NCBI GenBank assembly: GCA_944324495.1
Contig: CALUWN010000001.1
Span: forward strand, 62,001 to 126,000
Direction of reading: 5' to 3'
DNA length: 64,000 bases
DNA from: an uncultured Mucispirillum sp.
GTDB lineage: Bacteria; Chrysiogenota; Deferribacteres; Deferribacterales; Mucispirillaceae
Shown here piece by piece: positions 55,904-64,000 of the stretch. Every line of letters starts with the position of its first letter. The first letter of the stretch is position 1. The translations under genes were made by a program, and so were the position numbers. A model generated the notes under the pieces. The model searched no databases and was not told the origin of the DNA. It worked only from the letters and a program-made list of their open reading frames with translations.

Positions 55904-56650
55904 ATGAAGCAGGCATTTACATACTCTTTTATAATACATTTTTCGTTTGCTGTATTAATAATATTTTTATCATCAATATCATTTCAAGTGGAAAAACCAC
56001 AGCATATACAGCTTTCTATGGAAATATTTAATAATAACGAAGGAAGTGGGGCAGTGGCAAAAGGTATAGAAACATCTACTTCAAATGTAAATGTAAAAAG
56101 CAATGCAAATGCAGTTAAAAATGCTCAAAATAATATGGTAGAGCAAAAAGAAATTAAAAAGATAGAAGATACTGCCTTAAAAACTGCAGCTGTTAAAAAA
56201 GAAGAAATTATTAAAGAAAAACAAAAAAAACAGGTTAATAAACAGGCATCTAAAGGTGCAGTTATGGCAGCTAAAGGAAAGGCTGCAGGAACTGGTGCAG
56301 GAAAGAAAAGCATATCAGATGGTGCTCCTAAATCTGTAGGTGGAGTAGATGGAGTATATTCACTAAAAGAAGTGGATAATGTGCCAAAATCATTAAAAAG
56401 TGTACGCCCTGTATATCCAGAATATGCTAGAAATATGAGAATAGAAGGATTTGTACAGGTTAGATTTATTTTAGATGATAAAGGAAAAATTGTTAACCCT
56501 AAAGTTGTTAAAGCAGAACCTGTTGATGTATTTGAAAATGCAGCATTAAATGCTGTTAATCAATGGAAATTTCAACCAGCTAAAAAAGATGGTAAAAATG
56601 TTAATGTGGCTATGGTTGTAAAATTAAATTTTAAATTAGATGAACAATAA
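55904..56650 (+). CDS. tonB: TonB energy transducer
   Basis: 248 residues. An N-terminal helix (FTYSFIIHFSFAVLIIFL) carries the conserved SxxxH-like His. A long Lys/Ala/Gly-rich linker (about 60-155) follows, where classic TonB is proline-rich. The C-terminal TonB domain has VRPVYPEYARNMRIEGFV and ALNAVNQWKFQPAKKDGKNV. It starts 1 base after exbD and overlaps the M16 gene leader. It should contact the TonB box of the receptor encoded upstream. The linker's lack of Pro repeats is the only odd point. Confidence 0.9.
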   Translation: MKQAFTYSFIIHFSFAVLIIFLSSISFQVEKPQHIQLSMEIFNNNEGSGAVAKGIETSTSNVNVKSNANAVKNAQNNMVEQKEIKKIEDTALKTAAVKKEEIIKEKQKKQVNKQASKGAVMAAKGKAAGTGAGKKSISDGAPKSVGGVDGVYSLKEVDNVPKSLKSVRPVYPEYARNMRIEGFVQVRFILDDKGKIVNPKVVKAEPVDVFENAALNAVNQWKFQPAKKDGKNVNVAMVVKLNFKLDEQ

Positions 56651-56666
56651 TTTTGGAGAAATATAT

Positions 56667-59489
56667 ATGAAGTTGATATTAAAAAAATCATTTTTCTTAA
56701 TTTTAATACTACAATTACTTTTTATTATAGGCTGTAAGAAAAATAACGAACAAAATATAAAGGAGGAGCTGCTTCCATTTAGTGATAAAGTGGTAACAGG
56801 CGTGCTAGATAATGGCTTAAAGTTTTATATTAAACAAAACGATTTTCCTTCTGATAAAATAGAGTTAAGGCTAAATGTTAGAAGCGGCTCATTAAACGAA
56901 ACAGAAGAGGAAAGAGGGCTTGCTCACTTTGTAGAACATATGGCATTTAATGGTACAAAGAATTTTAAAGGAAATGATGTAATAAACTTTATGGAAGAAG
57001 CAGGCCTTGTATTTGGTAAAGATACAAATGCATCAACTTCCACAGAATATACAAATTACCAGTTAACAGTTCCATATGATAATGACAGGCTCATAAATAC
57101 AGCCTTTTTAATACTAAAAGACTGGGCAGTAAATATTACATTTGATAAGGAAGAAATAGAAAAAGAAAAAGGTGTAATTATAGAAGAATGGCGGGCAAGA
57201 AATGATGCAAGATACAGGCTTGGGGTAGAAAGTAGAAAACATACTCTTGCAGGTTCCTTATACCCAGAACGCGACCCTATCGGAATAATGGACATTGTAA
57301 AGAGTGCTAATAAAGAATTATTAGAAGGATACTATAAAAAATGGTATCGTCCTGATAATATGGCAGTAATCGTTGTTGGCAATATAGATATAGAAAGAGC
57401 TAAAAAGTTAATTTTAGATAATTTTGCAGATATACCTGCATCACAAGTATATAAACCAGCCAGCAAAAATATTAATTATCCTAAAGGTATTAGAACAGCT
57501 GTAGTTAAAGATAAGGAAGCAAAAGGGATTTTTGCTACCCTTTATATATACCATAAAGGTAAAGAAACAACTACATATAATGAATTTAAAGAAGATGTTC
57601 TTGAAATGGGCGCAATGAATATGTTTGCAAGAAGAATGATGCTTGATATTCAAGAAAAAAAATTAAACCTGCTTGCTTTAAGGGGAAATGTTAATATTTC
57701 AGGTGATAATACAAAAATTGTAACAATTTCTGGCTCTTTTTTGCCTAACACTTTCAATGTTTCTCTTAAAAGTATGCTTCAAGAAATAGAAAGGGTGAAA
57801 AGATACGGGTTTACTAAAGATGAATTAAATTATTTTAAAACTACTCAAATGGCATTTTTAGATAAAGCTTCTAAAGAAGATTATAATTTTCCATCAAGCA
57901 AATATGCTGACCAATTAAGTGATTTTGATACAAAGGGTGGTTATTTTACAGAGTTTCATCAAGATAAAAAACTCTTTGAAAAAGTATTTAATGAAACTAA
58001 TATTACAAGCTTTAATAGAGCATTTCAAAATATGATTGAATCAAATGATATGCTTTTAATAGTATCAGCTCCAGAAAATCAGTCATCAGATATAAATATA
58101 TCAAAGGATATTTTTAATAAAGTTTATGCAGAAGTTGAAAAAGAACCTTTAAACCCTGTGGAAGAAACAGCATATACCACTACATTAATTAATGATGATA
58201 TTATAGAAGGTAAAATTATATCTAGAAAAGATAATACTGCATTAGGTATTACAGAAGTGGTATATGAAAATGGTGTTAAGTTATATATAAAACAAAATAA
58301 GGAAGAGCATAATAAATTTGAATTATCTGGTAAAAAATTAGGCGGTTTATCAATTTTATCTGATGATGAATATATTTATGCAGATACCATGACAAAAGTA
58401 ATATCAAAAAGTGGCTTTGAAAATATATCAAAAAGAAATCTTGATGAATTACTGGCTGGTAAAAATATATCTATATCGCCTGCTGTATCAGAATATACTT
58501 TTGATTTTACAGGTGGTGGATTTAGCGATGATATTGAAAGTGGATTTCAGCTTATATATAAATATTTTACTGCACCTGTAATAGATAAAAACTTTTTAAG
58601 TGCATATATAAATTCTATGGCTGCAAAAATTGAACTTGATAAAAATGATGCTAAAATCCAGTTTGGTAGAAAAGCAACAGAAAAAATGTATAATAAAAAT
58701 TACAGAAAAAATTATTTAATAGAAGATGATTTAAAAGAAATAAATGCAGAAAAATTGCTTAGTATATATAAAAATAATTATTTAGATATTAATAACTATA
58801 TTTTTGCCATATCAGGTGATGTAGATGTAGAACAGGTTATAAAATTGGGCGCAAAATATCTTGGTTCTTTGAAAAAAATAGATAAAAAATCATATTTTAA
58901 AGATAGAAATGTATATTTACAAAGCAGTTATGCAGAATATGAAGCAAATGGAGATAGTGAACCAAGAACAACTTTAAATATTATTAAAATGACAAAGCCA
59001 CAGGACAATATACAAGGTCGATTTATAGCAGGGCTTGCAAGAAATATTTTAAGCATTAGAATGAGAGAAGCAATTAGAGAACAAGAAAGCGGTGCTTATT
59101 CTGTCTCTACCTTTATCAGATATATAGAAGCCCCAAAAACAGAAGTTTTTACTAAAATTGCTTTCCCATGTGAACCATCAAGAAAAGATGAAGTTAGAGC
59201 AAAAACATTAAATGTATATGATAATTTTATAACAAAAGGTATTACAAATGAAGAATTACAGGCTTCAAAATTAGTGCTAAAAAATAATTACAGCACTGCC
59301 TTTAAAGAAAATAAATACTGGATAAATACATTAACATATAATAATTTAATGGGATTAAAAGTTTATTCACTGGAAGAAATAAATAATATATATGACAAGC
59401 TGACAGTGGAAGAAGTCAATAAGTTTATCCATGATAATCTGCTTGGAGCAGATACTTTCATTAGTATTTTAAATCCGGAGCAGAAATAA
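56667..59489 (+). CDS. M16 metalloprotease lipoprotein (PqqL/FusC-like)
   Basis: 940 residues with two M16 halves. A lipoprotein signal ends at Cys23 (LLFIIGC). The zinc motif HFVEH is at residues 87-91 and the third ligand Glu at about 167 (EKEKGVIIEEW). The second half (about 490-940) is the inactive-type repeat with a catalytic-chamber role. E. coli PqqL and Pectobacterium FusC are similar single-chain M16 proteases next to a TonB receptor. The ATG at 56667 follows TTGGAGAA. A membrane-anchored periplasmic protease here would degrade a polypeptide imported through the receptor. Confidence 0.85.
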   Translation: MKLILKKSFFLILILQLLFIIGCKKNNEQNIKEELLPFSDKVVTGVLDNGLKFYIKQNDFPSDKIELRLNVRSGSLNETEEERGLAHFVEHMAFNGTKNFKGNDVINFMEEAGLVFGKDTNASTSTEYTNYQLTVPYDNDRLINTAFLILKDWAVNITFDKEEIEKEKGVIIEEWRARNDARYRLGVESRKHTLAGSLYPERDPIGIMDIVKSANKELLEGYYKKWYRPDNMAVIVVGNIDIERAKKLILDNFADIPASQVYKPASKNINYPKGIRTAVVKDKEAKGIFATLYIYHKGKETTTYNEFKEDVLEMGAMNMFARRMMLDIQEKKLNLLALRGNVNISGDNTKIVTISGSFLPNTFNVSLKSMLQEIERVKRYGFTKDELNYFKTTQMAFLDKASKEDYNFPSSKYADQLSDFDTKGGYFTEFHQDKKLFEKVFNETNITSFNRAFQNMIESNDMLLIVSAPENQSSDINISKDIFNKVYAEVEKEPLNPVEETAYTTTLINDDIIEGKIISRKDNTALGITEVVYENGVKLYIKQNKEEHNKFELSGKKLGGLSILSDDEYIYADTMTKVISKSGFENISKRNLDELLAGKNISISPAVSEYTFDFTGGGFSDDIESGFQLIYKYFTAPVIDKNFLSAYINSMAAKIELDKNDAKIQFGRKATEKMYNKNYRKNYLIEDDLKEINAEKLLSIYKNNYLDINNYIFAISGDVDVEQVIKLGAKYLGSLKKIDKKSYFKDRNVYLQSSYAEYEANGDSEPRTTLNIIKMTKPQDNIQGRFIAGLARNILSIRMREAIREQESGAYSVSTFIRYIEAPKTEVFTKIAFPCEPSRKDEVRAKTLNVYDNFITKGITNEELQASKLVLKNNYSTAFKENKYWINTLTYNNLMGLKVYSLEEINNIYDKLTVEEVNKFIHDNLLGADTFISILNPEQK

Positions 59490-61303
59490 TGGTAAAATTT
59501 TTAAGTGTATTTTTTATAATAATTACTTTTAATACAGCATTTTCTCAAAATATTATTAAAACCCATGCCATATCTTTAACAGACAGCATAAAATATGGTG
59601 CAGATTTTAAACACTATGACTATGTTAACCCAAACGCACCTAAAGGTGGAACTTTTCGCAGAGCTTTATATGGCACATATGACAGTTTTAATATGTTTGC
59701 CTTAAAAGGTGTATCCATGAATGGTTTGGGATATATCTATGATACTTTATTAACAAGCTCATCAGATGAGGCAGGAACATATTATGGGCTTTTAGCAGAA
59801 AGTATTGAATATCCGGATGATTATTCATGGGTTATATTTAATTTAAGAAAAAATGCATACTGGCATGATGGCAAACCTATTACCAGTGAAGATGTTGTTT
59901 TTAGTTTCAATGAAATTACAAAAGTAAGTCCTTATTACAGAAATTATTATGCTTTAATAGAAAAAGCTGAAGCAGTTAATAAATATAGAGTAAAATTTAT
60001 ATTTAAAAAAGGTGAAAAAAGCAGGGAACTGCCTCTTATTGCAGGCCAGCTTACAATTATCCCAAAACATTACTGGCAGACAAGAGATTTATCAAAAGCA
60101 ACCCTTGAAATACCCTTAGGCAGCGGAGCATATAAAATTGCAGACTACACAGCAGGCAAGTCTGTAACATTAAAACGCGTTCCTAACTACTGGGGTAAAG
60201 ATATACCAGTAAATAAAGGTATGGACAATTTTGATACCATAATTTTTGAATATTTTCGAGACCAGACAGTTGCTTTTGAAGCCTTTAAAGCAGGGCAGTT
60301 TGATTTAATATCAGAAGGTTCTGGTAAAAGGTGGTATAGAGGTTATACTGGTAAATATTTTGATTTAGGATATATTAAAAAAGAAGAAATACCATTTCGT
60401 AATGGGCAGGGCATGCGTGGTATTTTTATGAATACTGCTAAATACCCACTAAATAATATAAATGTAAGAAAAGCTTTAAACTATGCTTATGATTATGAAT
60501 GGATAAATAAAAATCTATATTTCGGCAACAATAAAAGATGTGACAGCTTTTTTTCAAACTCGCCTTTATCTAGTGGTGTTGTGCCATCTAGTGAAGTTCA
60601 GAAGATTATAAAATAAGTGAAACCAAATGCAGATAAAGAACTACTATCATCACCTTTTTATTTTCCTAAAAATCAGGGCGATGCCACAAACAGAGCAAAT
60701 TTAATCGAAGCAGTTAAATTATTACAGCAGGCAGGTTATAAAAATATTAATGGCAAAATGGTTGATAAAAATGGAAAACCACTTGTTTTAGAAATTGGCC
60801 TTACATCAAAATCATTAGAAAATGAACTTGTTATTTTTCAAAAAGCATTGGAACGAATTGGTGTAGAGTTAAAAATTTTATTTTTAGATAACAGCCAGTA
60901 TGCACAAAAAGTAAGAAATAAAGACTTTATGCTAATATATGCTGGTATGAAACAGTCAGAATCACCAGGCAATGAACAGCGTTCCATGTGGGGAAGTTAT
61001 GCAGCACTTGAAAATGGCACTAGAAACTATGCTTCAGTTAGAGATGAATCTGTTGATAAACTTATAGATATGATAATACAAGCACCAAACCGTAAAGATT
61101 TAGTGTTATATACGCAAGCACTAGATAGGATACTGCTTTTTGGCTGGTATGTAATTCCTTCTGGTTTTTCTGATAAATACAGGCTTGCTTACTGGGATAA
61201 ATTTGAAAAACCAGGCATAACCCCATATTACAGCCTTAGTATATCAAGCTGGTGGATAAATACTGAAAAAGAAGAAAAAATTAATAAAATGGTTATAAAA
61301 TAA
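59489..61303 (+). pseudogene. yejA: YejA-like peptide-binding protein with in-frame TAA
   Basis: Family 5 solute-binding protein of the YejA type, about 605 codons in one frame, broken by a TAA at 60614-60616. The first part (375 residues) has a signal peptide ending AFSQ, GADFKHYDYVNPNAPKGGTF, WVIFNLRKNAYWHDGKPITS and RGIFMNTAKYPLNNINVRKA. The second part continues in the same frame (SPFYFPKNQGDATNRANLIE, then ISSWWINTE) with no base lost. The residue lost is one codon. A GTG immediately follows the stop, but no ribosome site precedes it. If the stop is real, binding would fail unless both parts assemble; a single-base error or readthrough are alternatives. Next to yejBEF. Confidence 0.75.
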
Positions 61304-61304
61304 T

Positions 61305-62405
61305 ATGAATGCATATATATTAAAAAGATTATTTTTAATAATTCCTACACTGCTTGGTATATTTACCATAAACTTTTTTCTAATACAGGCAGCTCCCGGT
61401 GGCCCTGTAGATACTATGATTGCAAAAATTACAGGACAATCAGTAAGTATTGAAGATAGAGCACTAGGGAATGATTCATCAAATGAAAGGCTGGAATTAT
61501 CAGAAGAAACAAATGACCTAGCATCTAAATATGCTGGAGGGCAGTATCTTTCACCAGAATTAATAAAAGAAATAGAAAAATTATATGGCTTTGATAAGCC
61601 AATTATAGAACGTTTTTTCTTAACTTTAAAAAATTATTTATTGTTTGATTTTGGTGATAGTTTTTTTACAGATAAAAGTGTATTGCAAATGATAAAAGAA
61701 CGGCTGCCAGTATCAATTTCTCTTGGTGTATGGAGCACAGTGTTAATTTATTTAATCAGCATACCACTTGGTATTAAAAAGGCAGTAAAACATGGCTCAA
61801 AGTTTGATGTTTGGAGCTCATTTTTTATAATATTAGGCTCTGCCATTCCTGTATTTTTATTTGCAGTGATTTTAATTATATTTTTTGCAGGTGGTAATTA
61901 TTTTGCATGGTTTCCTCTTCGTGGGCTTACATCAGAAGATTTTGAAAATATGTCGTTAATAGGTAAAGTAATGGATTATTTATGGCATATATTTCTACCA
62001 ATATTTAGCATGGTTATAGGTGGTTTTGCAGGTCTTACTATGCTTACAAAAAATTCATTTCTTGATGAACTTCATAAGCAGTATGTTATTACAGCAAGAG
62101 CAAAAGGAATATCAGAAAAAAGAGTACTTTATGGGCATATTTTTAGAAATGCTATGCTTATTGTTATATCTGGGCTTCCTGCAACTTTTATTTCCATGTT
62201 TTTTTCAGGTTCATTACTTATTGAAGTAATTTTTTCATTAAATGGTATGGGGCTTATGGGTTTTGAAGCTGCTATTAACAGGGATTATCCTGTAATGTTT
62301 AGCACTTTATATATTTTTACCTTAATTGGACTTTTGCTTAATCTAATAAGCGATATTACATATACACTTGTAGACCCTAGAATATCTTTTAAAGCCGTAA
62401 AGTGA
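61305..62405 (+). CDS. yejB: Oligopeptide ABC permease YejB
   Basis: 366-residue permease of the oligopeptide class, about six helices. The N-terminus [20 protein letters not shown] with [11 protein letters not shown] is typical of YejB, and the EAA loop reads [20 protein letters not shown]. It has a periplasmic insert rich in Ser and Glu near residues 45-75, a hallmark of the longer YejB-type. It starts 1 base after the yejA stop. It pairs with YejE to take up oligopeptides, including microcin C-like peptides in E. coli. Confidence 0.9.
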   Translation: MNAYILKRLFLIIPTLLGIFTINFFLIQAAPGGPVDTMIAKITGQSVSIEDRALGNDSSNERLELSEETNDLASKYAGGQYLSPELIKEIEKLYGFDKPIIERFFLTLKNYLLFDFGDSFFTDKSVLQMIKERLPVSISLGVWSTVLIYLISIPLGIKKAVKHGSKFDVWSSFFIILGSAIPVFLFAVILIIFFAGGNYFAWFPLRGLTSEDFENMSLIGKVMDYLWHIFLPIFSMVIGGFAGLTMLTKNSFLDELHKQYVITARAKGISEKRVLYGHIFRNAMLIVISGLPATFISMFFSGSLLIEVIFSLNGMGLMGFEAAINRDYPVMFSTLYIFTLIGLLLNLISDITYTLVDPRISFKAVK

Positions 62406-62412
62406 GAGAAAT

Positions 62413-63426
62413 ATGAGCCCAATACTAAAAAGAAGATTAAAAAGATTTAAAAATAATAAAAGAGCATTTATTTCACTTATAATATTTATGTGTTTATTTA
62501 TTACAAGTCTTTTTGCAGAATTTATTGCCAATGATAAACCAATCATTATGAAATATAAAGGTGAATTTTATTTTCCTGTTTTTTTTACATACAGCGATAA
62601 AGAATTTAATGGTTTTTTTGATACAGAAGCTAACTATAAAGATGAATTTACCATAAATGAAATAACTAATAACGGTTGGATTATATGGCCTATTATTAAA
62701 TACAGCTATGACACAATAGAATACAACATGTCATCACCACCACCACTGCCACCAACTTTAAATAACCCATTAGGTATAGATGCACAGGGCAGAGATGTTT
62801 TTGCAAGATTAATATACGGCTTTAGGCTTTCTGTTATTTTTGGTATATTACTTACTATTACAACATCAATTATAGGCATTATTGCAGGAGCATTACAGGG
62901 GTATTATGGTGGTAAGGTTGATATTGCAGGGCAAAGATTTATGGAAATATGGGCAGGTATACCAATGCTTTATTTGCTTATTATGATAAACAGTATCCTG
63001 CGGCCTGGTTTTTGGTGGCTGTTATTTTTAATGACGTTATTTGGCTGGATGAAACTTGTTGGTGTTGTCCGTGCCGAATTTTTAAAGGCTAGAAGTTTAG
63101 AATACGTTCAAGCAGCAAAAGCTATGGGAGTAAAAGACAGCGTAATAATTTTTAGGCATATTCTACCTAATGCACTTGTAGCAACTATCACATTTCTACC
63201 ATTTATTTTAAGTGGTTCAATTACATCTCTTACTTCCCTTGATTTTTTGGGGTTTGGTATGCCTGCAGGTTCACCATCTTTGGGCGAATTGCTATCATCT
63301 GGTAAAGCTAATATTCATGCCCCATGGCTTGGTATTTCTGCTTTTGTATTACTTTCATTGCTTTTAAGCCTGCTGGTTTTCATTGGAGAAGGGCTGCGAG
63401 ATGCTTTTGATCCTAATAAAATATAG
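62413..63426 (+). CDS. yejE: Oligopeptide ABC permease YejE
   Basis: 337-residue permease partner of YejB. The N-terminus LKRRLKRFKNNKRAFISLII and the early FIANDKPIIMKYKGEFYFPV are characteristic of YejE. The periplasmic NPLGIDAQGRDVFARLIYGF and the EAA loop EYVQAAKAMGVKDSVIIFRH follow. It lies 7 bases after yejB and 8 bases before the ATPase gene. With yejB and the partial ATPase it makes a complete importer, apart from the damaged yejA. Confidence 0.92.
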   Translation: MSPILKRRLKRFKNNKRAFISLIIFMCLFITSLFAEFIANDKPIIMKYKGEFYFPVFFTYSDKEFNGFFDTEANYKDEFTINEITNNGWIIWPIIKYSYDTIEYNMSSPPPLPPTLNNPLGIDAQGRDVFARLIYGFRLSVIFGILLTITTSIIGIIAGALQGYYGGKVDIAGQRFMEIWAGIPMLYLLIMINSILRPGFWWLLFLMTLFGWMKLVGVVRAEFLKARSLEYVQAAKAMGVKDSVIIFRHILPNALVATITFLPFILSGSITSLTSLDFLGFGMPAGSPSLGELLSSGKANIHAPWLGISAFVLLSLLLSLLVFIGEGLRDAFDPNKI

Positions 63427-63434
63427 GTGTATAT

Positions 63435-64000
63435 ATGTTAAAAGTTGAAAATATAGAAATTATATTTAATACAGAATTAGGACAAACAGTCGCTGTTAAA
63501 GATTTCTCTTTTCATGTGAAAAAAGGGGAAATTATGGCTGTTGTTGGAGAAAGTGGTTCTGGTAAATCAGTTTGTGCATTGTCTATTACAGCATTGTTAA
63601 AAGAACAAGGTGCAGTTCTAACGAAGGGAAAAATTATTTTTAATAATCAAATAATAGATTATAACGATGAAAAAAAACTACGGGAAATTCGTGGTGGTGA
63701 AATAGCTTATATATTTCAAGAACCTATGGTTTCATTAAACCCACTTCATACAATTGGCAGGCAAATTACAGAAAGGCTTATTTATGTTGAGGGTGTTTCA
63801 AAAACAGAAGCTTTAGAAAAAGCTGTGGAGCTTTTATCTTTATGTGGCATTAAAAATTCAAAATCAAGACTTAATGATTATCCACATAATTTTTCTGGTG
63901 GTGAAAGGCAAAGGATTATGATTGCTACTGCTCTTGCATGCAACCCAAAACTACTAATAGCAGATGAACCAACCACAGCATTAGATGTAACCGTTCAAAA
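63435..64000 (+). CDS. yejF: Oligopeptide ABC ATPase YejF, partial
   Basis: First 188 or so codons of the ATPase, cut by the window end. Walker A is GESGSGKSV near residue 36, the signature is FSGGERQRIMIA and Walker B is LLIADEPTTALDVT. YejF has two nucleotide-binding halves, so about two thirds of the gene should lie beyond. The start ATG at 63435 follows TAGGTG. It energises YejB-YejE. Confidence 0.9.
   Translation, partial: MLKVENIEIIFNTELGQTVAVKDFSFHVKKGEIMAVVGESGSGKSVCALSITALLKEQGAVLTKGKIIFNNQIIDYNDEKKLREIRGGEIAYIFQEPMVSLNPLHTIGRQITERLIYVEGVSKTEALEKAVELLSLCGIKNSKSRLNDYPHNFSGGERQRIMIATALACNPKLLIADEPTTALDVTVQ

Noticed and set aside
60614-60616. Selenocysteine or programmed readthrough at the yejA stop
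   Set aside because: The codon is TAA, not TGA, there is no SECIS-like hairpin after it, and family members have an ordinary residue there.
1-64000. Insertion sequences, prophage or restriction and defence genes
   Set aside because: I found no transposase, integrase, phage structural protein, nuclease or methylase gene in the window.

Overview
The window looks like a chromosomal stretch of an AT-rich, Gram-negative, anaerobically respiring bacterium. Signs of this are lipid A-type genes, TonB machinery, many lipoproteins, c-type cytochromes, a fumarate reductase-like flavocytochrome and a menaquinone (futalosine route) gene. The gene set fits Deferribacterota, and a gut member such as Mucispirillum would be my first guess. 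That is a judgement from gene content and base composition, not a database result.

Layout. 1-6.7 kb: a structured repeat, then a GnnA-like oxidoreductase, an LpxI remnant of one domain, prepilin peptidase, tyrS, a DUF1015 protein, panD and a TSUP permease. 6.9-12 kb: a tetraheme flavocytochrome c, ybaK, a polar amino acid ABC importer, and a second copy of the structured repeat. 12-18.4 kb: TorD-like chaperones, a TAXI binding protein, an mtnA-aldolase salvage pair, mqnA, an SspB-like adaptor and an orphan OppD-like ATPase. 18.4-26.6 kb: a seven-gene minus-strand operon joins a molybdopterin oxidoreductase (A, B and membrane C subunits) to a complete Rieske/split cytochrome b complex and a tetraheme cytochrome. 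A rhodanese lipoprotein is transcribed divergently, and a TorD-like gene lies beyond it.

27.5-33.6 kb: an apparent polymorphic toxin locus. It has a 1507-residue protein with a degenerate L,D-transpeptidase-like domain followed by a papain-like Cys-His-Asp domain, then two almost identical exported proteins in tandem (probable immunity). 33.7-46.3 kb: housekeeping genes (tRNA with CAU anticodon, Nif3, zinc-ribbon protein, TPR lipoprotein, rsmI, trxB, valS, tsaE, nnr, Trm112-like protein, tRNA-Gly).

46.6-64 kb: a plus-strand locus that reads as one uptake pathway: large helical-repeat lipoprotein, TonB-dependent receptor, ABC ATPase and permease, a DUF4857-like membrane protein, ExbB, ExbD, TonB, a lipoprotein M16 protease, then YejA-B-E-F oligopeptide import. 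It resembles the Fus/PqqL type of protein capture and periplasmic cleavage, extended by peptide import. Two genes in it carry disruptive lesions: a one-base frameshift just after the lipoprotein signal at 46.66 kb, and an in-frame TAA in yejA at 60614-60616.

The most interesting items are this uptake locus, the toxin/immunity locus, and the pair of 73-75 base structured elements bracketed by near-identical 28-31 base repeats with GGA-loop hairpins.
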